A stretch of 64,000 bases of DNA from Flexilinea sp. (GTDB lineage: Bacteria > Chloroflexota > Anaerolineae > Anaerolineales > Anaerolineaceae), in the NCBI GenBank assembly GCA_026645735.1, contig JAPKMT010000001.1, forward strand, positions 124,001 through 188,000, read 5' to 3'. The position numbers were made by a program, and so were the translations under genes. Positions 19,955-29,243 of this stretch are shown in pieces. The notes beneath the pieces were generated by a model, which saw only the letters and a list, made by a program, of their open reading frames with translations, did no database searches and had not been told where the DNA came from. Position 1 is the stretch's first letter. Each line of letters begins with the position of its first letter.

Positions 19955-20662
19955 ATGAAAATCACCGTTCTGCATGGACAGATGCATCATGGCAGTACCT
20001 GGCATATTACGCGGCTTTTCCTGGATGCGCTTCACACTGAAACCTCCCAAGTTTTTGAATACTCCTTTCCAAAAGATGGACCGTTACCTTGTATCGGTTG
20101 TTATCAGTGTTTTCAAAAAGGGGAGAATTCTTGCCCCCATGCAGAAACTGTACAGCCAATTGCAGAATCGATCGAGGAATCCGATCTGGTCATTCTGGAA
20201 TCCCCCTGCTATGTGTATGGTATGAGCGGACAACTGAAATCGTTTTTGGATCATATGGCTTATCGCTGGATGTCCCACCGGCCACATCCCTCCATGTCCC
20301 GCAAGATTGGTTTGTGTATTTCTACAGCAGCCGGATTGGGATCCGGAAGAACTGCAAAGGATATGCAGCAAAATCTTTTCTTTTGGGGAATTTCCAGATT
20401 GATGCGCTACAGTGTCAATGTGGCCGCGATGAACTGGGAATCGGTTGACCCAAAACGGAAAGCCCGTATCGAAAAAGATGTTTCCAGGATTGCATCTCAG
20501 ATTCGGAAAAACATCGGAACTGCGAAACCCGGTCTTAAAACGAGATTCTTGTTTTCAATCATGCGATTGAATCAAAAGGGAAACCATTGGAATCTGACAG
20601 ACCGCAATCACTGGGTAGCCAATGGATGGCTGCCGGCAGATAAAACGGGCCAGGGTGGATAA
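19955..20662 (+). CDS. NADPH-dependent FMN reductase/flavodoxin-like protein
   Basis: ITVLHGQMHHGSTWHITRLFLDAL; CIGCYQCF; LESPCYVYGMSGQLKSFLDH; start moved to ATG 19955. Confidence 0.85.
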   Translation: MKITVLHGQMHHGSTWHITRLFLDALHTETSQVFEYSFPKDGPLPCIGCYQCFQKGENSCPHAETVQPIAESIEESDLVILESPCYVYGMSGQLKSFLDHMAYRWMSHRPHPSMSRKIGLCISTAAGLGSGRTAKDMQQNLFFWGISRLMRYSVNVAAMNWESVDPKRKARIEKDVSRIASQIRKNIGTAKPGLKTRFLFSIMRLNQKGNHWNLTDRNHWVANGWLPADKTGQGG

Positions 20663-20698
20663 TCGTCGCCATCCGGATGTTTTTCAAGAGGATTTTCC

Positions 20699-20735
20699 AA
20701 AAAGACAGCCGCATTTTTTGCGGCTGTCTTTTTGT
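20699..20735 (+). terminator. Intrinsic terminator
   Basis: AAAAAGACAGCCGCA-TTTTT-TGCGGCTGTCTTTTT. Confidence 0.9.
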
Positions 20736-20737
20736 TT

Positions 20738-20838
20738 CAGTGAGATAAAACACGGGAAAATTATTTGTTATTGTGTTATTTTTGCGCGAAACACAAGATT
20801 ATCATAATAAAAGATTTCTCCTCCATTTGAAATGACTG
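20738..20838. repeat. Palindromic MITE-like element, copy E (degraded)
   Basis: CAGTGAGATAAAACACGG... TGTTATTTTTGCGC ... CATTTGAAATGACTG. Confidence 0.55.
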
Positions 20839-20856
20839 GTTCATCCTTCGAAATTG

Positions 20857-20946
20857 TTGATTAAAGTAATCAATTCTTGCTTTTCTAAAAAAATTGGCTA
20901 TAATCTAATTGTTGAAGGGTGACAAATGTCATATAATAAATATGAC
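20857..20946 (+). promoter_or_regulatory. Promoter with operator-like palindromes
   Basis: TTGCTT-16 nt-TATAAT (20877-20904); TTGATTA-AAG-TAATCAA (20857-20873); GTCATAT-AATAA-ATATGAC (20928-20946). Confidence 0.6.
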
Positions 20947-21058
20947 TAAAATAACCTGAAAAAATCGGTTGTATCAGGCAATCGATGAAAAATTGGAGAG
21001 GGTGGATGAAGCAAATTGCTTGATTACCATCTGTCCAGAATGGATGAAGGAGATTTTT

Positions 21059-21178
21059 ATGGCATTGTTATATACACTATTGGTCGTTGTCAGTTATATC
21101 GCCATCGCATTCGCAGTCAATCTTGTTTCAGCTCCGGCAGAACCTTGCACTGTGAATGTGGAATCGGATGAAAAATAA
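21059..21178 (+). CDS. 39-aa single-pass membrane microprotein
   Basis: MALLYTLLVVVSYIAIAFAVNLVSAPAEPCTVNVESDEK; GAAGGAG 6 nt upstream of ATG. Confidence 0.55.
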   Translation: MALLYTLLVVVSYIAIAFAVNLVSAPAEPCTVNVESDEK

Positions 21179-21327
21179 GCAACCCTCCGATTCTTCCTGT
21201 AATGAATCGTATGGGGTTGGTTGCAGAAGAGAAGCACCAACCACAGCACCTCACTTCACAAAAACATACGAATGATAATGAAATGTGAGAAATTTACAGG
21301 ATTTGTAAGAAAGAAAGGAAGGAAATC

Positions 21328-21396
21328 ATGTTAGCAGCAATTTCAGCAATTTTATTGGTACTGCTTGCCACTTTTGTAAATAATTACCACGAATAA
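21328..21396 (+). CDS. 22-aa single-pass membrane microprotein
   Basis: MLAAISAILLVLLATFVNNYHE; strong RBS AAGGAAGGAAATC. Confidence 0.5.
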   Translation: MLAAISAILLVLLATFVNNYHE

Positions 21397-21447
21397 GCAG
21401 AAAAATCTGTCTCATAAACGAGGCAGATACAACAAAATGCAATCTTC

Positions 21448-21481
21448 TGGGGGCATCTGATAAAACCAGGTGCCCTTTTTT
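21448..21481 (+). terminator. Intrinsic terminator after the microprotein pair
   Basis: GGGGGCATCTG..CCAGGTGCCCTTTTTT. Confidence 0.75.
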
Positions 21482-21491
21482 AATTCAAGGA

Positions 21492-22931
21492 TTATCTCTG
21501 AAGCGACAGCAGTTCATACCAAAAATCATCATGAGGCGAGACCATGGCAAGGCAGACACGAGCTTTTCCGCTGGCTGGATCAACAATGCCGGCTTCCAAC
21601 CTGTTCATGCCTTCCAATAAGATTTCCTGCGGGATGATAATTGTCACGGGAAAATCGATCCCGGGCTGAATATCGATCAGGTGCATCGGAATCGGCATGA
21701 GGTTTTGCTGGCCATCTTCTCCGACAATTCTCAGATATGCTTTCCAGTCAAAATAGAAGGGTGCAATCCCATCGTTGTGCCAGGTCAAGGTGAGCTGGTA
21801 ATTCCCATTCTTCGTCTCAGAGATTTCACTTTTTGAGATGCGCAATCTGTAACCGATCATGCGGTTTACCTGATCCAGCGCTTGCTGCAGGTCTCCATCG
21901 CGTTCCACTTTGACAAAACTGCCCGGCCCGATCCAACTGGTGTGGGATCGGGCAAAAAGATCCAGTGTCTGTGGCAGCAGTGTGTCCAGTAATTGCTGAT
22001 ATTTCATTGTTGTCGATAATTCTCCGCCGATTGGATTGGATCGCCAGGCTTCCGGCATCGGGCGGAGCAATGCTGATTCAGCGGGGTGTGCTTTATCTTC
22101 TCCGGTTTCAATCCAGGTCAACCATTCTTCGGTTGGCTCCAATTCTCCGGCAGTGTCGTTGAATAATCCGACTGCGATGTTTCCGGCGGCTGCAAATGGA
22201 CGGCGCAGCATCAGTTTTGCATCTGGAAAAGCGGAAACATATGGAAGAATATATTGTCTGCAGACAGAAACTGGCGGCATCGGTGAAATGCTTGAATGAA
22301 TGTGCCATTCACCCCAATGTCCGAGCGAGCCAAGTTCGATGTATGCAAAGAATGGATCTTTCCCGTAGCGCTTCCCCAGCGCGGCAATCGCTTTGGCATG
22401 GGCTTCGATGAAAATCGGATTTGCGTAGTTGGGAGCGTAACCTCGTCCGTATGAAACTGCATAAGCCTTTCCGTCTTTGTCCGTGGCGTTGTAAAGCCAT
22501 TCGGGAATATCGCGATGGTTGTTCTGTCCCGGCATGTCTGTCACAAAGCGGAAAATGACATGCTTTCCCTGTTCCCGCCAGAGATCGAAATGGTTGTTTT
22601 TCTCAAATGATTCGAAGTCATAAACTCCCTGTGTCGGTTCGAATTCAGCCCACGTCAGATCTGCGTAGACCAGTGTGAACGGCTGTTCTCTTTCTGAGGA
22701 GTCGTCTGCCCATATGGCGCTGCCGATAAAAGGATTGGATATTGCTTCATCGCTTGCGGGATAGTGAAATGAGATTGATATACCGGCTGCCGATTTTGAA
22801 TTTAAACCGAGAATCCCTGAAATTCCCAAAAGAATCAAACAACGGAAAAAAAACTTCCACTTCACGTATGAAGTGGAAAAAATGCCTTTTTGAATTTGTC
22901 GATCAGGAATGCTATTTTTTGGAGTTATCAT
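21492..22931 (-). CDS. DUF4832-type secreted TIM-barrel protein, glycoside-hydrolase-like
   Basis: Signal sequence WKFFFRCLILLGISGILGL; YADLTWAEFEPTQGVYDFESFEK; FAYIELGSLGHWGEWH. Confidence 0.7.
   Translation of the reverse strand: MITPKNSIPDRQIQKGIFSTSYVKWKFFFRCLILLGISGILGLNSKSAAGISISFHYPASDEAISNPFIGSAIWADDSSEREQPFTLVYADLTWAEFEPTQGVYDFESFEKNNHFDLWREQGKHVIFRFVTDMPGQNNHRDIPEWLYNATDKDGKAYAVSYGRGYAPNYANPIFIEAHAKAIAALGKRYGKDPFFAYIELGSLGHWGEWHIHSSISPMPPVSVCRQYILPYVSAFPDAKLMLRRPFAAAGNIAVGLFNDTAGELEPTEEWLTWIETGEDKAHPAESALLRPMPEAWRSNPIGGELSTTMKYQQLLDTLLPQTLDLFARSHTSWIGPGSFVKVERDGDLQQALDQVNRMIGYRLRISKSEISETKNGNYQLTLTWHNDGIAPFYFDWKAYLRIVGEDGQQNLMPIPMHLIDIQPGIDFPVTIIIPQEILLEGMNRLEAGIVDPASGKARVCLAMVSPHDDFWYELLSLQR
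22846..22878 (-). terminator. Terminator-like hairpin inside the 5' coding region of the DUF4832 gene
   Basis: Minus strand TTCCACTTCA-TACG-TGAAGTGGAA-G-TTTTTTTT. Confidence 0.6.
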
Positions 22932-22984
22932 AAACCGCTTGCAATCCTTTTGTTCAGTAATTCGATCGGATTGGCATAACCGGA

Positions 22985-23737
22985 TTAATCAACATAGTCC
23001 CCACGGTATTGCACAATTGTCAAATCTTTGATGTTCTCAATTTTACGAATGCGATCGGTGAAGGAGAGGTCATGCTTTCGAACGCGTACTTCAACAGCCA
23101 TCTCGGTATCGTTTTTGCGCATTGTCTTGGATTTGATTTGGTATGGATTCGTTCCGAGAATTTTTCGAACTTCTTCATCGATACCCTCTCCTTCGTAGTG
23201 GAGCAGCAGGATGTACATTTCATCCCGCCCATGTTTGCGTCCGGATAATATCCACAGGAGCAGCACCATGAAAACGGATGTGAGCAAGGCGATATAGAAC
23301 ATACCAGCACCGATGGCGATTCCGGCAGCAACTGCCCAGAACAAAAACAGCAGGTCCATCGGATCCTTGACTGCGGTACGGTACCGTACAATGGAGAGCG
23401 CACCAACCATACCCAACGATAAAACAATGTTGGATTGGATTGTCACGATAATGCAGCAGGTCAGAACTGTCATCCCGGCGATGGAAATGGCAAAGGATTG
23501 GCTGTAAACCACACCGATATAGGATTTTTTATAGATGAAATACAATGCCACTCCCATCAGCAGCGACAAAAAAACGTAAATTGCGGCATTGATAATGGTT
23601 TGCAAGGATACATTCTGTAAAAAACCGCCTGCTTCCAACACAGAATTATCAAAAATATCCTGAAAAGTCAATGTACCATCCATAAAAATCCCTCCGTACG
23701 ATTTAAATTTTTCTCTCTCACTGCAGCATTGCAGCAT
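22985..23737 (-). CDS. DUF4956 membrane protein
   Basis: IVLSLGMVGALSIVRYRTAVKDPMDLLFLFWAVAAGIA motif. Confidence 0.88.
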   Translation of the reverse strand: MLQCCSEREKFKSYGGIFMDGTLTFQDIFDNSVLEAGGFLQNVSLQTIINAAIYVFLSLLMGVALYFIYKKSYIGVVYSQSFAISIAGMTVLTCCIIVTIQSNIVLSLGMVGALSIVRYRTAVKDPMDLLFLFWAVAAGIAIGAGMFYIALLTSVFMVLLLWILSGRKHGRDEMYILLLHYEGEGIDEEVRKILGTNPYQIKSKTMRKNDTEMAVEVRVRKHDLSFTDRIRKIENIKDLTIVQYRGDYVD

Positions 23738-24405
23738 AATGCATATTTTGAGGCTGCCGTCAGCATGCTGGCACGTGGCGGTAAAATGCTGCGAACAAGG
23801 TTTGGCAGAAATTCAGTAAACTTGATTTCCATAATCATCTGATCTGCCTGTAAAACCTCTATGGCAGGCAGGTCTGGATCAAACAGATCCAGCTTCCCGA
23901 ATCCGGCACGTACATGTTTATCAAACGTGATCCGCACATCCCCTTCACCAAGCGCATAGGGCTCCCGATCATAATCGACAATCAGCCGGGGACGCATGAA
24001 TTTCGAAGTACATTCATAATAGAATTCTTGCAGCAGATTGTACTTGCTTTTTTTCAGGAAATCATATTCTCCTGCGAGGATCATTTCAGTTTCACTGCGG
24101 TTAACCGGTGCGCTTTCTTTGAAAATATATTGTCCATACTTGTTTTTCCGTTCCAGCTTGATAAAACGATCCGAACAATTATAGACACGCAGGCGATATT
24201 TATGCCTCAGTAAAATGCCATCCTCTTTTTCCTGGTAGGCTGAGTTCCAGTAATCATCAAAATACAGACTGCGAATCCAGTATTCGCCGTTTTCTCCGGT
24301 GTTTTCATCCGGTGGAATAATTCCCTTCATCCGGGAGCGAAGCAAAGCCCAATCCGGTAAATTGATCAGGTATTTCAGCTCGTGACGGTAGCGGATTTCT
24401 TTCAT
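23668..24405 (-). CDS. VTC-domain (polyphosphate polymerase-like) protein
   Basis: RHELKYLINLPDWALLRSRMKGIIPPD; YWIRSLYFDD; LRHKYRLRVYN; IKLERKNKYGQY. Confidence 0.9.
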   Translation of the reverse strand: MKEIRYRHELKYLINLPDWALLRSRMKGIIPPDENTGENGEYWIRSLYFDDYWNSAYQEKEDGILLRHKYRLRVYNCSDRFIKLERKNKYGQYIFKESAPVNRSETEMILAGEYDFLKKSKYNLLQEFYYECTSKFMRPRLIVDYDREPYALGEGDVRITFDKHVRAGFGKLDLFDPDLPAIEVLQADQMIMEIKFTEFLPNLVRSILPPRASMLTAASKYALCCNAAVREKNLNRTEGFLWMVH

Positions 24406-26168
24406 AACGGATTCTGTACTTTCCCGTCCTCAAGAATGATAAATCTGCGCATTCCTTGATGAATACCGCTATCCGTGACGACCTGGTCAAACGGTATTTG
24501 TGTTTTTCCGCTTTCATTTCTGGCAATAATCCGCCAATAATAATTTCCGGGAGGAAGCATCGAAATCGTTGTGTTGGATGGCAGCTGATCCAGGCTTTCG
24601 TACACAATCGTGCCTGGTGCAAAAGACCAGTCCCTTGCTACTTGAACATTATAGTAAATAAATTCAGCGTCGAAATCATAAGCTTCCGCCCAACTGAATG
24701 ATAATTTGTTGCCATCGCTTTCTACTGAATCCATGTAAAACGGCATCGGTTTTTCGAGAGAACTCAGAAAACGTTGATAAGCAATTTCCGTGTCATAAGG
24801 CATATTCTCATAAATCAGATCAAGATCTTCGAGGGTTACTTGCAGATGTATTTTATCGGGCATCTTTGCTGTGAACCGATCTACTACCGTTCGATATTTT
24901 TCAATCTCCTCAGCAATCCGTTCCGGAGTGATAATGCCTCGTAGAAGTTCTACTTTTTCTTTCAGCGCTTCCCGATATGCTTTAACGCGCAGAATTCGAT
25001 TAAAAAGAACAACGCCCCAGTAACCGGAAACACCATGTTCCCAATCCGCTTCAGTCCAGACATTCTTAAGTAATTCATCCTCGTAGTAGGAAAGACAACC
25101 ATCTCCGTCCCAGAACAGATAGTACCATTTGCTGCTGTTAACCGGGCTGTAAAGTAAATAATTTTGTGCATTACTGTCCGGATTTGCCATTAGAATATTG
25201 TAGGCTAGGTAACTGGTCAGGTTATTAATATCAAAATAGTTTGCGATCGTATCTTCGATTGGAATGGAATAATCGTTGATGGCATCCAGCATTTCAATCA
25301 GCTTTTTATGGTTTTCTCCGGTTTTAGGCTCCAGCACATCGTCAAATTCTGACAGATCATAAAGTGGATCGGTTGCCAGACGAATTTTATCTTCATACCG
25401 GAAAAACTCGTTTAAATTCGCTTTGTATAAATTCCCTTTACGACTGAGGTTGTGGTTGCGTAAATAACGGCCGTTGGGCAGTTCAACCTGTGTGAATAAG
25501 CCAAAATCGGTAAAATCCTTTTCGCCGGACATTTGATCTTTGATGAAAACATTTACAAATTGTGTGCGGAGACTGGTTGTATCAGGGACATCTTGCAGCA
25601 GCGAAAAATAAAGCATGTTGCGGAGCCGTGTCGGATCTGCCGGGTGTTTATTGATTGCAATCGCCCGTTGACCTCTCCATAGACCTGCATTGTCAAAAAG
25701 ATCGATGCGGTAAGATTTTTGTGGGGAATATGTACTGGTATGCCCACGAACACAAATGGTGGCATTAGAAGCCATCGCTCCATAACCGACTTCTCCCAGC
25801 AGTGGTCCGTATTGATCTCCGACCTGAAAAATTATTTCAGTTTTAATTCTTTGGGTGTCAGTCATAGAATTTATTAAATCGTACGAATTGACTTCTTCAA
25901 AGGTATGATTTGTTTGATCCGCCGCATTTCCGCCTGTAATCGTAATGTAAAAATAGATCAATGAGGTTGGATCCTGATTGGCATAGAGCGTTTTATTGTC
26001 CTTTAATGGAAGTTCATTTATATCCATCGGTTGCGCTTTGGAAACTTCACGTTGCGAATCCGGAATTGTATTTTCAGAAGGCGGCGTCGTATCCTTGGTA
26101 CTGCATCCGGAAAACATCAGGCCTATAACAGCCAATCCGATAAGAAAATTTTTTCGTTGGATTCTCAT
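24402..26168 (-). CDS. CotH kinase family lipoprotein
   Basis: Lipobox GLMFSGCS; RGHTSTYSPQKSYRIDLFD; YLAYNILMANPDSNAQNYLLY; YLFWDGDGCL. Confidence 0.88.
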   Translation of the reverse strand: MRIQRKNFLIGLAVIGLMFSGCSTKDTTPPSENTIPDSQREVSKAQPMDINELPLKDNKTLYANQDPTSLIYFYITITGGNAADQTNHTFEEVNSYDLINSMTDTQRIKTEIIFQVGDQYGPLLGEVGYGAMASNATICVRGHTSTYSPQKSYRIDLFDNAGLWRGQRAIAINKHPADPTRLRNMLYFSLLQDVPDTTSLRTQFVNVFIKDQMSGEKDFTDFGLFTQVELPNGRYLRNHNLSRKGNLYKANLNEFFRYEDKIRLATDPLYDLSEFDDVLEPKTGENHKKLIEMLDAINDYSIPIEDTIANYFDINNLTSYLAYNILMANPDSNAQNYLLYSPVNSSKWYYLFWDGDGCLSYYEDELLKNVWTEADWEHGVSGYWGVVLFNRILRVKAYREALKEKVELLRGIITPERIAEEIEKYRTVVDRFTAKMPDKIHLQVTLEDLDLIYENMPYDTEIAYQRFLSSLEKPMPFYMDSVESDGNKLSFSWAEAYDFDAEFIYYNVQVARDWSFAPGTIVYESLDQLPSNTTISMLPPGNYYWRIIARNESGKTQIPFDQVVTDSGIHQGMRRFIILEDGKVQNPL

Positions 26169-26170
26169 GT

Positions 26171-27658
26171 TTAAGGATTCCTATTTCGAGTTTTTCTGTA
26201 ATAAGCTCTGTCAGCTCCATATTCCATTTCATCCAACACAGAAGCCAGTTTTATCCAAAGATTGGATCGCTGGACTGCTAAAATCGGCTGGCTGCAATAG
26301 ATATGGTAATCTATGTTTCTGACAAAGGCAAATAAACGGGGAATGCCTGCCAGGTACATCGCAATTCCGGCAATTACCATGCCGAGCCCATAATAAATCG
26401 GAGAACGGAATAAGAAAAATCGCGTACAGAGGAGATTCACACTGAAATACAAAAAGCAGGTAAACAGCGCGCCTTTACGATCATTAAAATATAACTGAAG
26501 CTGCATGATGCTGTTGCCGATTGCATAAGCACTATAGCCAATACACATAATTTGAAACATGGTGATCATATCCCGTGTGAAACCGATTGATTCCAAGAAA
26601 TAGCGCATCAAAATGGCATAAAAAACCATGGCGAAAACTTGAATTTGGATCAGTCGGAAAACTTCCTGGTTGAGTGCGGCAATCATGTTTTTCTGCGAAA
26701 TTTGAATTTCCTTCAGCGTACCTCCGTTAGATATGGCAGTAAAGTAGCGACGGTATTTTTGGTAAAAGGTTACTTCGATGGAAACCACAAAATTCACATT
26801 GGCTGGAATCGTTACCAGAAATGCAAAAAAGGCTGCCGCATCATGCATGGGTGCCTGACGAAAGAGGCCTGTCACGTTTTCTCCCAATGGGGAAAACCAC
26901 ATCAGAATAATATGGACGAATGCTCCTGTCTGGCTCAGAATACTGGTGAGAACAAGATCCGGGAATAAACCGAAATATTTGACAAATGCGAATAAACTGC
27001 CGGTTCCAATCGGAAAAATTCGCAGCAGGATTTTGGTGAAACTGTAAACCATCACACCATATCCGGTAAAAAGTCCTGCCATGACAGCTGTAATCGGGTT
27101 AATCCCCAAAAGAAGAAGGATTCCGCCAACCACAAATACTGTCAGCACTCCTCCCACAAACCCAAGCAAAATTCTCTGGTAATCCTTCGCAGCAGTAATG
27201 TAGGCCATTTCCAACCAGACAAAGGCCATCTCAATAAACAGTCCCCAGTTAAAAAGGCGATCGATTGCAGGAATTTCCGGAGCAAATTGGAGAAAAATTC
27301 CATAAATCAGCCCTCCGGGAATGATGATCAAAACGGATCCTCCAAAAAGCGATGGTAAAACTCGTTCCAGATTTTTTCCGAACAGGTTATCGGCAGTATA
27401 ACGGGAAAGGATAATTTGCAGAACGGAAGAGAATATCAATGATCCAAGTGTTGCGTAAACCATCAGAACTATCATAATGTCGGTCTGGTGCTCAGTTGCT
27501 CCAAAGAAACGGGCGAGGTATTTGATCCCGAGCATCATCAGAACAGCCAAAACCATTGTGCCTGAAGTGATGATGCTTGCATAAGCATAGGCGCGGATTT
27601 TTGAAATCGCTCCTTTGCCAACAAATAATTTTCTGAGTTCAAATCCTATTCCTGCCAT
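26171..27658 (-). CDS. pelG: Pel exopolysaccharide transporter PelG
   Basis: MAGIGFELRKLFVGKGAISKIRAYAYASIITSGTM; polytopic. Confidence 0.92.
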   Translation of the reverse strand: MAGIGFELRKLFVGKGAISKIRAYAYASIITSGTMVLAVLMMLGIKYLARFFGATEHQTDIMIVLMVYATLGSLIFSSVLQIILSRYTADNLFGKNLERVLPSLFGGSVLIIIPGGLIYGIFLQFAPEIPAIDRLFNWGLFIEMAFVWLEMAYITAAKDYQRILLGFVGGVLTVFVVGGILLLLGINPITAVMAGLFTGYGVMVYSFTKILLRIFPIGTGSLFAFVKYFGLFPDLVLTSILSQTGAFVHIILMWFSPLGENVTGLFRQAPMHDAAAFFAFLVTIPANVNFVVSIEVTFYQKYRRYFTAISNGGTLKEIQISQKNMIAALNQEVFRLIQIQVFAMVFYAILMRYFLESIGFTRDMITMFQIMCIGYSAYAIGNSIMQLQLYFNDRKGALFTCFLYFSVNLLCTRFFLFRSPIYYGLGMVIAGIAMYLAGIPRLFAFVRNIDYHIYCSQPILAVQRSNLWIKLASVLDEMEYGADRAYYRKTRNRNP

Positions 27659-27812
27659 ATTTCCCTTTTCATGTCGGCATCTTTATAGAAAAATGAATTT
27701 CTGCAAAAAAGTTGCATCTTCTCCTTTAATGATTTATAAGACACTATGGAGAACAACCGGTTTTTGAATCGAAAAATTCCGGTTTCACAACCTCAATCTC
27801 AATAAAAAAAAT

Positions 27813-29243
27813 TTAGGAAGCCCATTTTTTTTCAGCAATATGAATCGCTTCCTGGTAAAGATCTAAATAATTTTGGATCATTTGTTTGTGACCATAGAAC
27901 GCATTGACCCGCTTCCTGCCATTCTCTCCCATCTGCCGGCGCAGCTCGTCATTCTGACACAAGGTAAGCATGGCTTCTGCCAACGCTGACTGATGCATGG
28001 TGGGAACACAAAATCCTGCATCACCGAATCCATCTTCTTTCCCTTCGATTAATTCATCACAACATCCTACTTTCGTTGTCACGGAGGGCCTGCCTGCTGC
28101 CATCGCTTCCAGAATTGCGAGTGGTTGTCCCTCGGAGATACTGGTTAAGACAGTGAAATCGATATTTTTCAAATAATCATGTACGTCCACTCTGCCGGTA
28201 AAAATGATATTTTTGAGCTCCAAGTCTTGTATGATTTGCAGACATTCTTGATAATACTCTTCATCCTCGTCCGTTGAACCCATAATATGCAGCCGGACAT
28301 TGTCCATTTCATCGCATAAAAGCGAAAAAGCATAGATCATGGTTTTAATATCTTTGATTGGTACAATACGTGCAATCGCGCCGATATCGATCAGGCCATT
28401 TGGTTCTTTCAGCGGTATGTCTGAAAATCTGTTGATGTGAACGCCATTTGGAATAACCACGCATTTCGACACCTCACAACCGATTTCCTCCTGAATTTGG
28501 CTTGCCCTTTGAAAGAGCGAAGTCACACAGTCGGCCGAATTGTATGCACAGCGCGTGAACATATAAAACATGTTAATCCATAAATCTTTGAAATGGGGTG
28601 GTACCCAATCTGTGCGCAAAATTTCTTCTTCCCGCTCTCTGGTGTAAATCCCATGTTCAGTGAGGATATATGGTTTTTTGTAATTCATGGCTGCCATGGT
28701 TCCCAATACCCCGGCATATCCTGCCGAAACGGAATGATACAGATCTGCTTCTGGCAGCGGACTGCCCATCAGGTATAACAACGGCAGGAACATCGAACGA
28801 ATGGTCCAGAAAAAATCAGTGAAACCGACATACGGGTAATTTTTGGCGCAGATCTCCTGTAAGATCGAAAAGAAATCGCGGTCTAAAAGAAATTCCACCC
28901 CTTTTAATCGATTCCCGCGGAATAAATTAAAGAGTTCGTTCCAATCAGGATTTTGACAGGAAAGCAGCTCGCGGGATGCATGAACCTGTGCAGCGGATAA
29001 ATGGATTCGACGCGGACTTTCCGCAATTCTCTCTCTAAGAACTGAATCAAGATACACATCCTGGAATGAAACAACATTTTCCGGAAGTTGATAAGCGAAA
29101 TGATTCCGCTGTTTTTCTTGTGCTCCGATAGCCCAAATGACGAATTCATGCTGCGGCATATTCTGAATGAGCTGCTGAAGCCAGGAGGAAACACCTCCAG
29201 CCACAAAGGGGTAACTGCCTTCACAGATCATACAGATTTTCAT
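27813..29243 (-). CDS. pelF: Pel glycosyltransferase PelF (GT4)
   Basis: MKICMICEGSYPFVAGGVSSWLQQLIQNMPQHEF; EGIYTREREEEIL; ILEAMAAGRPSVTTKVG; start placed at ATG 29243 (TAATG overlap). Confidence 0.92.
   Translation of the reverse strand: MKICMICEGSYPFVAGGVSSWLQQLIQNMPQHEFVIWAIGAQEKQRNHFAYQLPENVVSFQDVYLDSVLRERIAESPRRIHLSAAQVHASRELLSCQNPDWNELFNLFRGNRLKGVEFLLDRDFFSILQEICAKNYPYVGFTDFFWTIRSMFLPLLYLMGSPLPEADLYHSVSAGYAGVLGTMAAMNYKKPYILTEHGIYTREREEEILRTDWVPPHFKDLWINMFYMFTRCAYNSADCVTSLFQRASQIQEEIGCEVSKCVVIPNGVHINRFSDIPLKEPNGLIDIGAIARIVPIKDIKTMIYAFSLLCDEMDNVRLHIMGSTDEDEEYYQECLQIIQDLELKNIIFTGRVDVHDYLKNIDFTVLTSISEGQPLAILEAMAAGRPSVTTKVGCCDELIEGKEDGFGDAGFCVPTMHQSALAEAMLTLCQNDELRRQMGENGRKRVNAFYGHKQMIQNYLDLYQEAIHIAEKKWAS

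Noticed and set aside
27757-27790. AACCGG...CCGGTT inverted repeat between pelF and pelG
   Set aside because: Short arms, long loop, no U-tract; too weak to call a terminator or operator.
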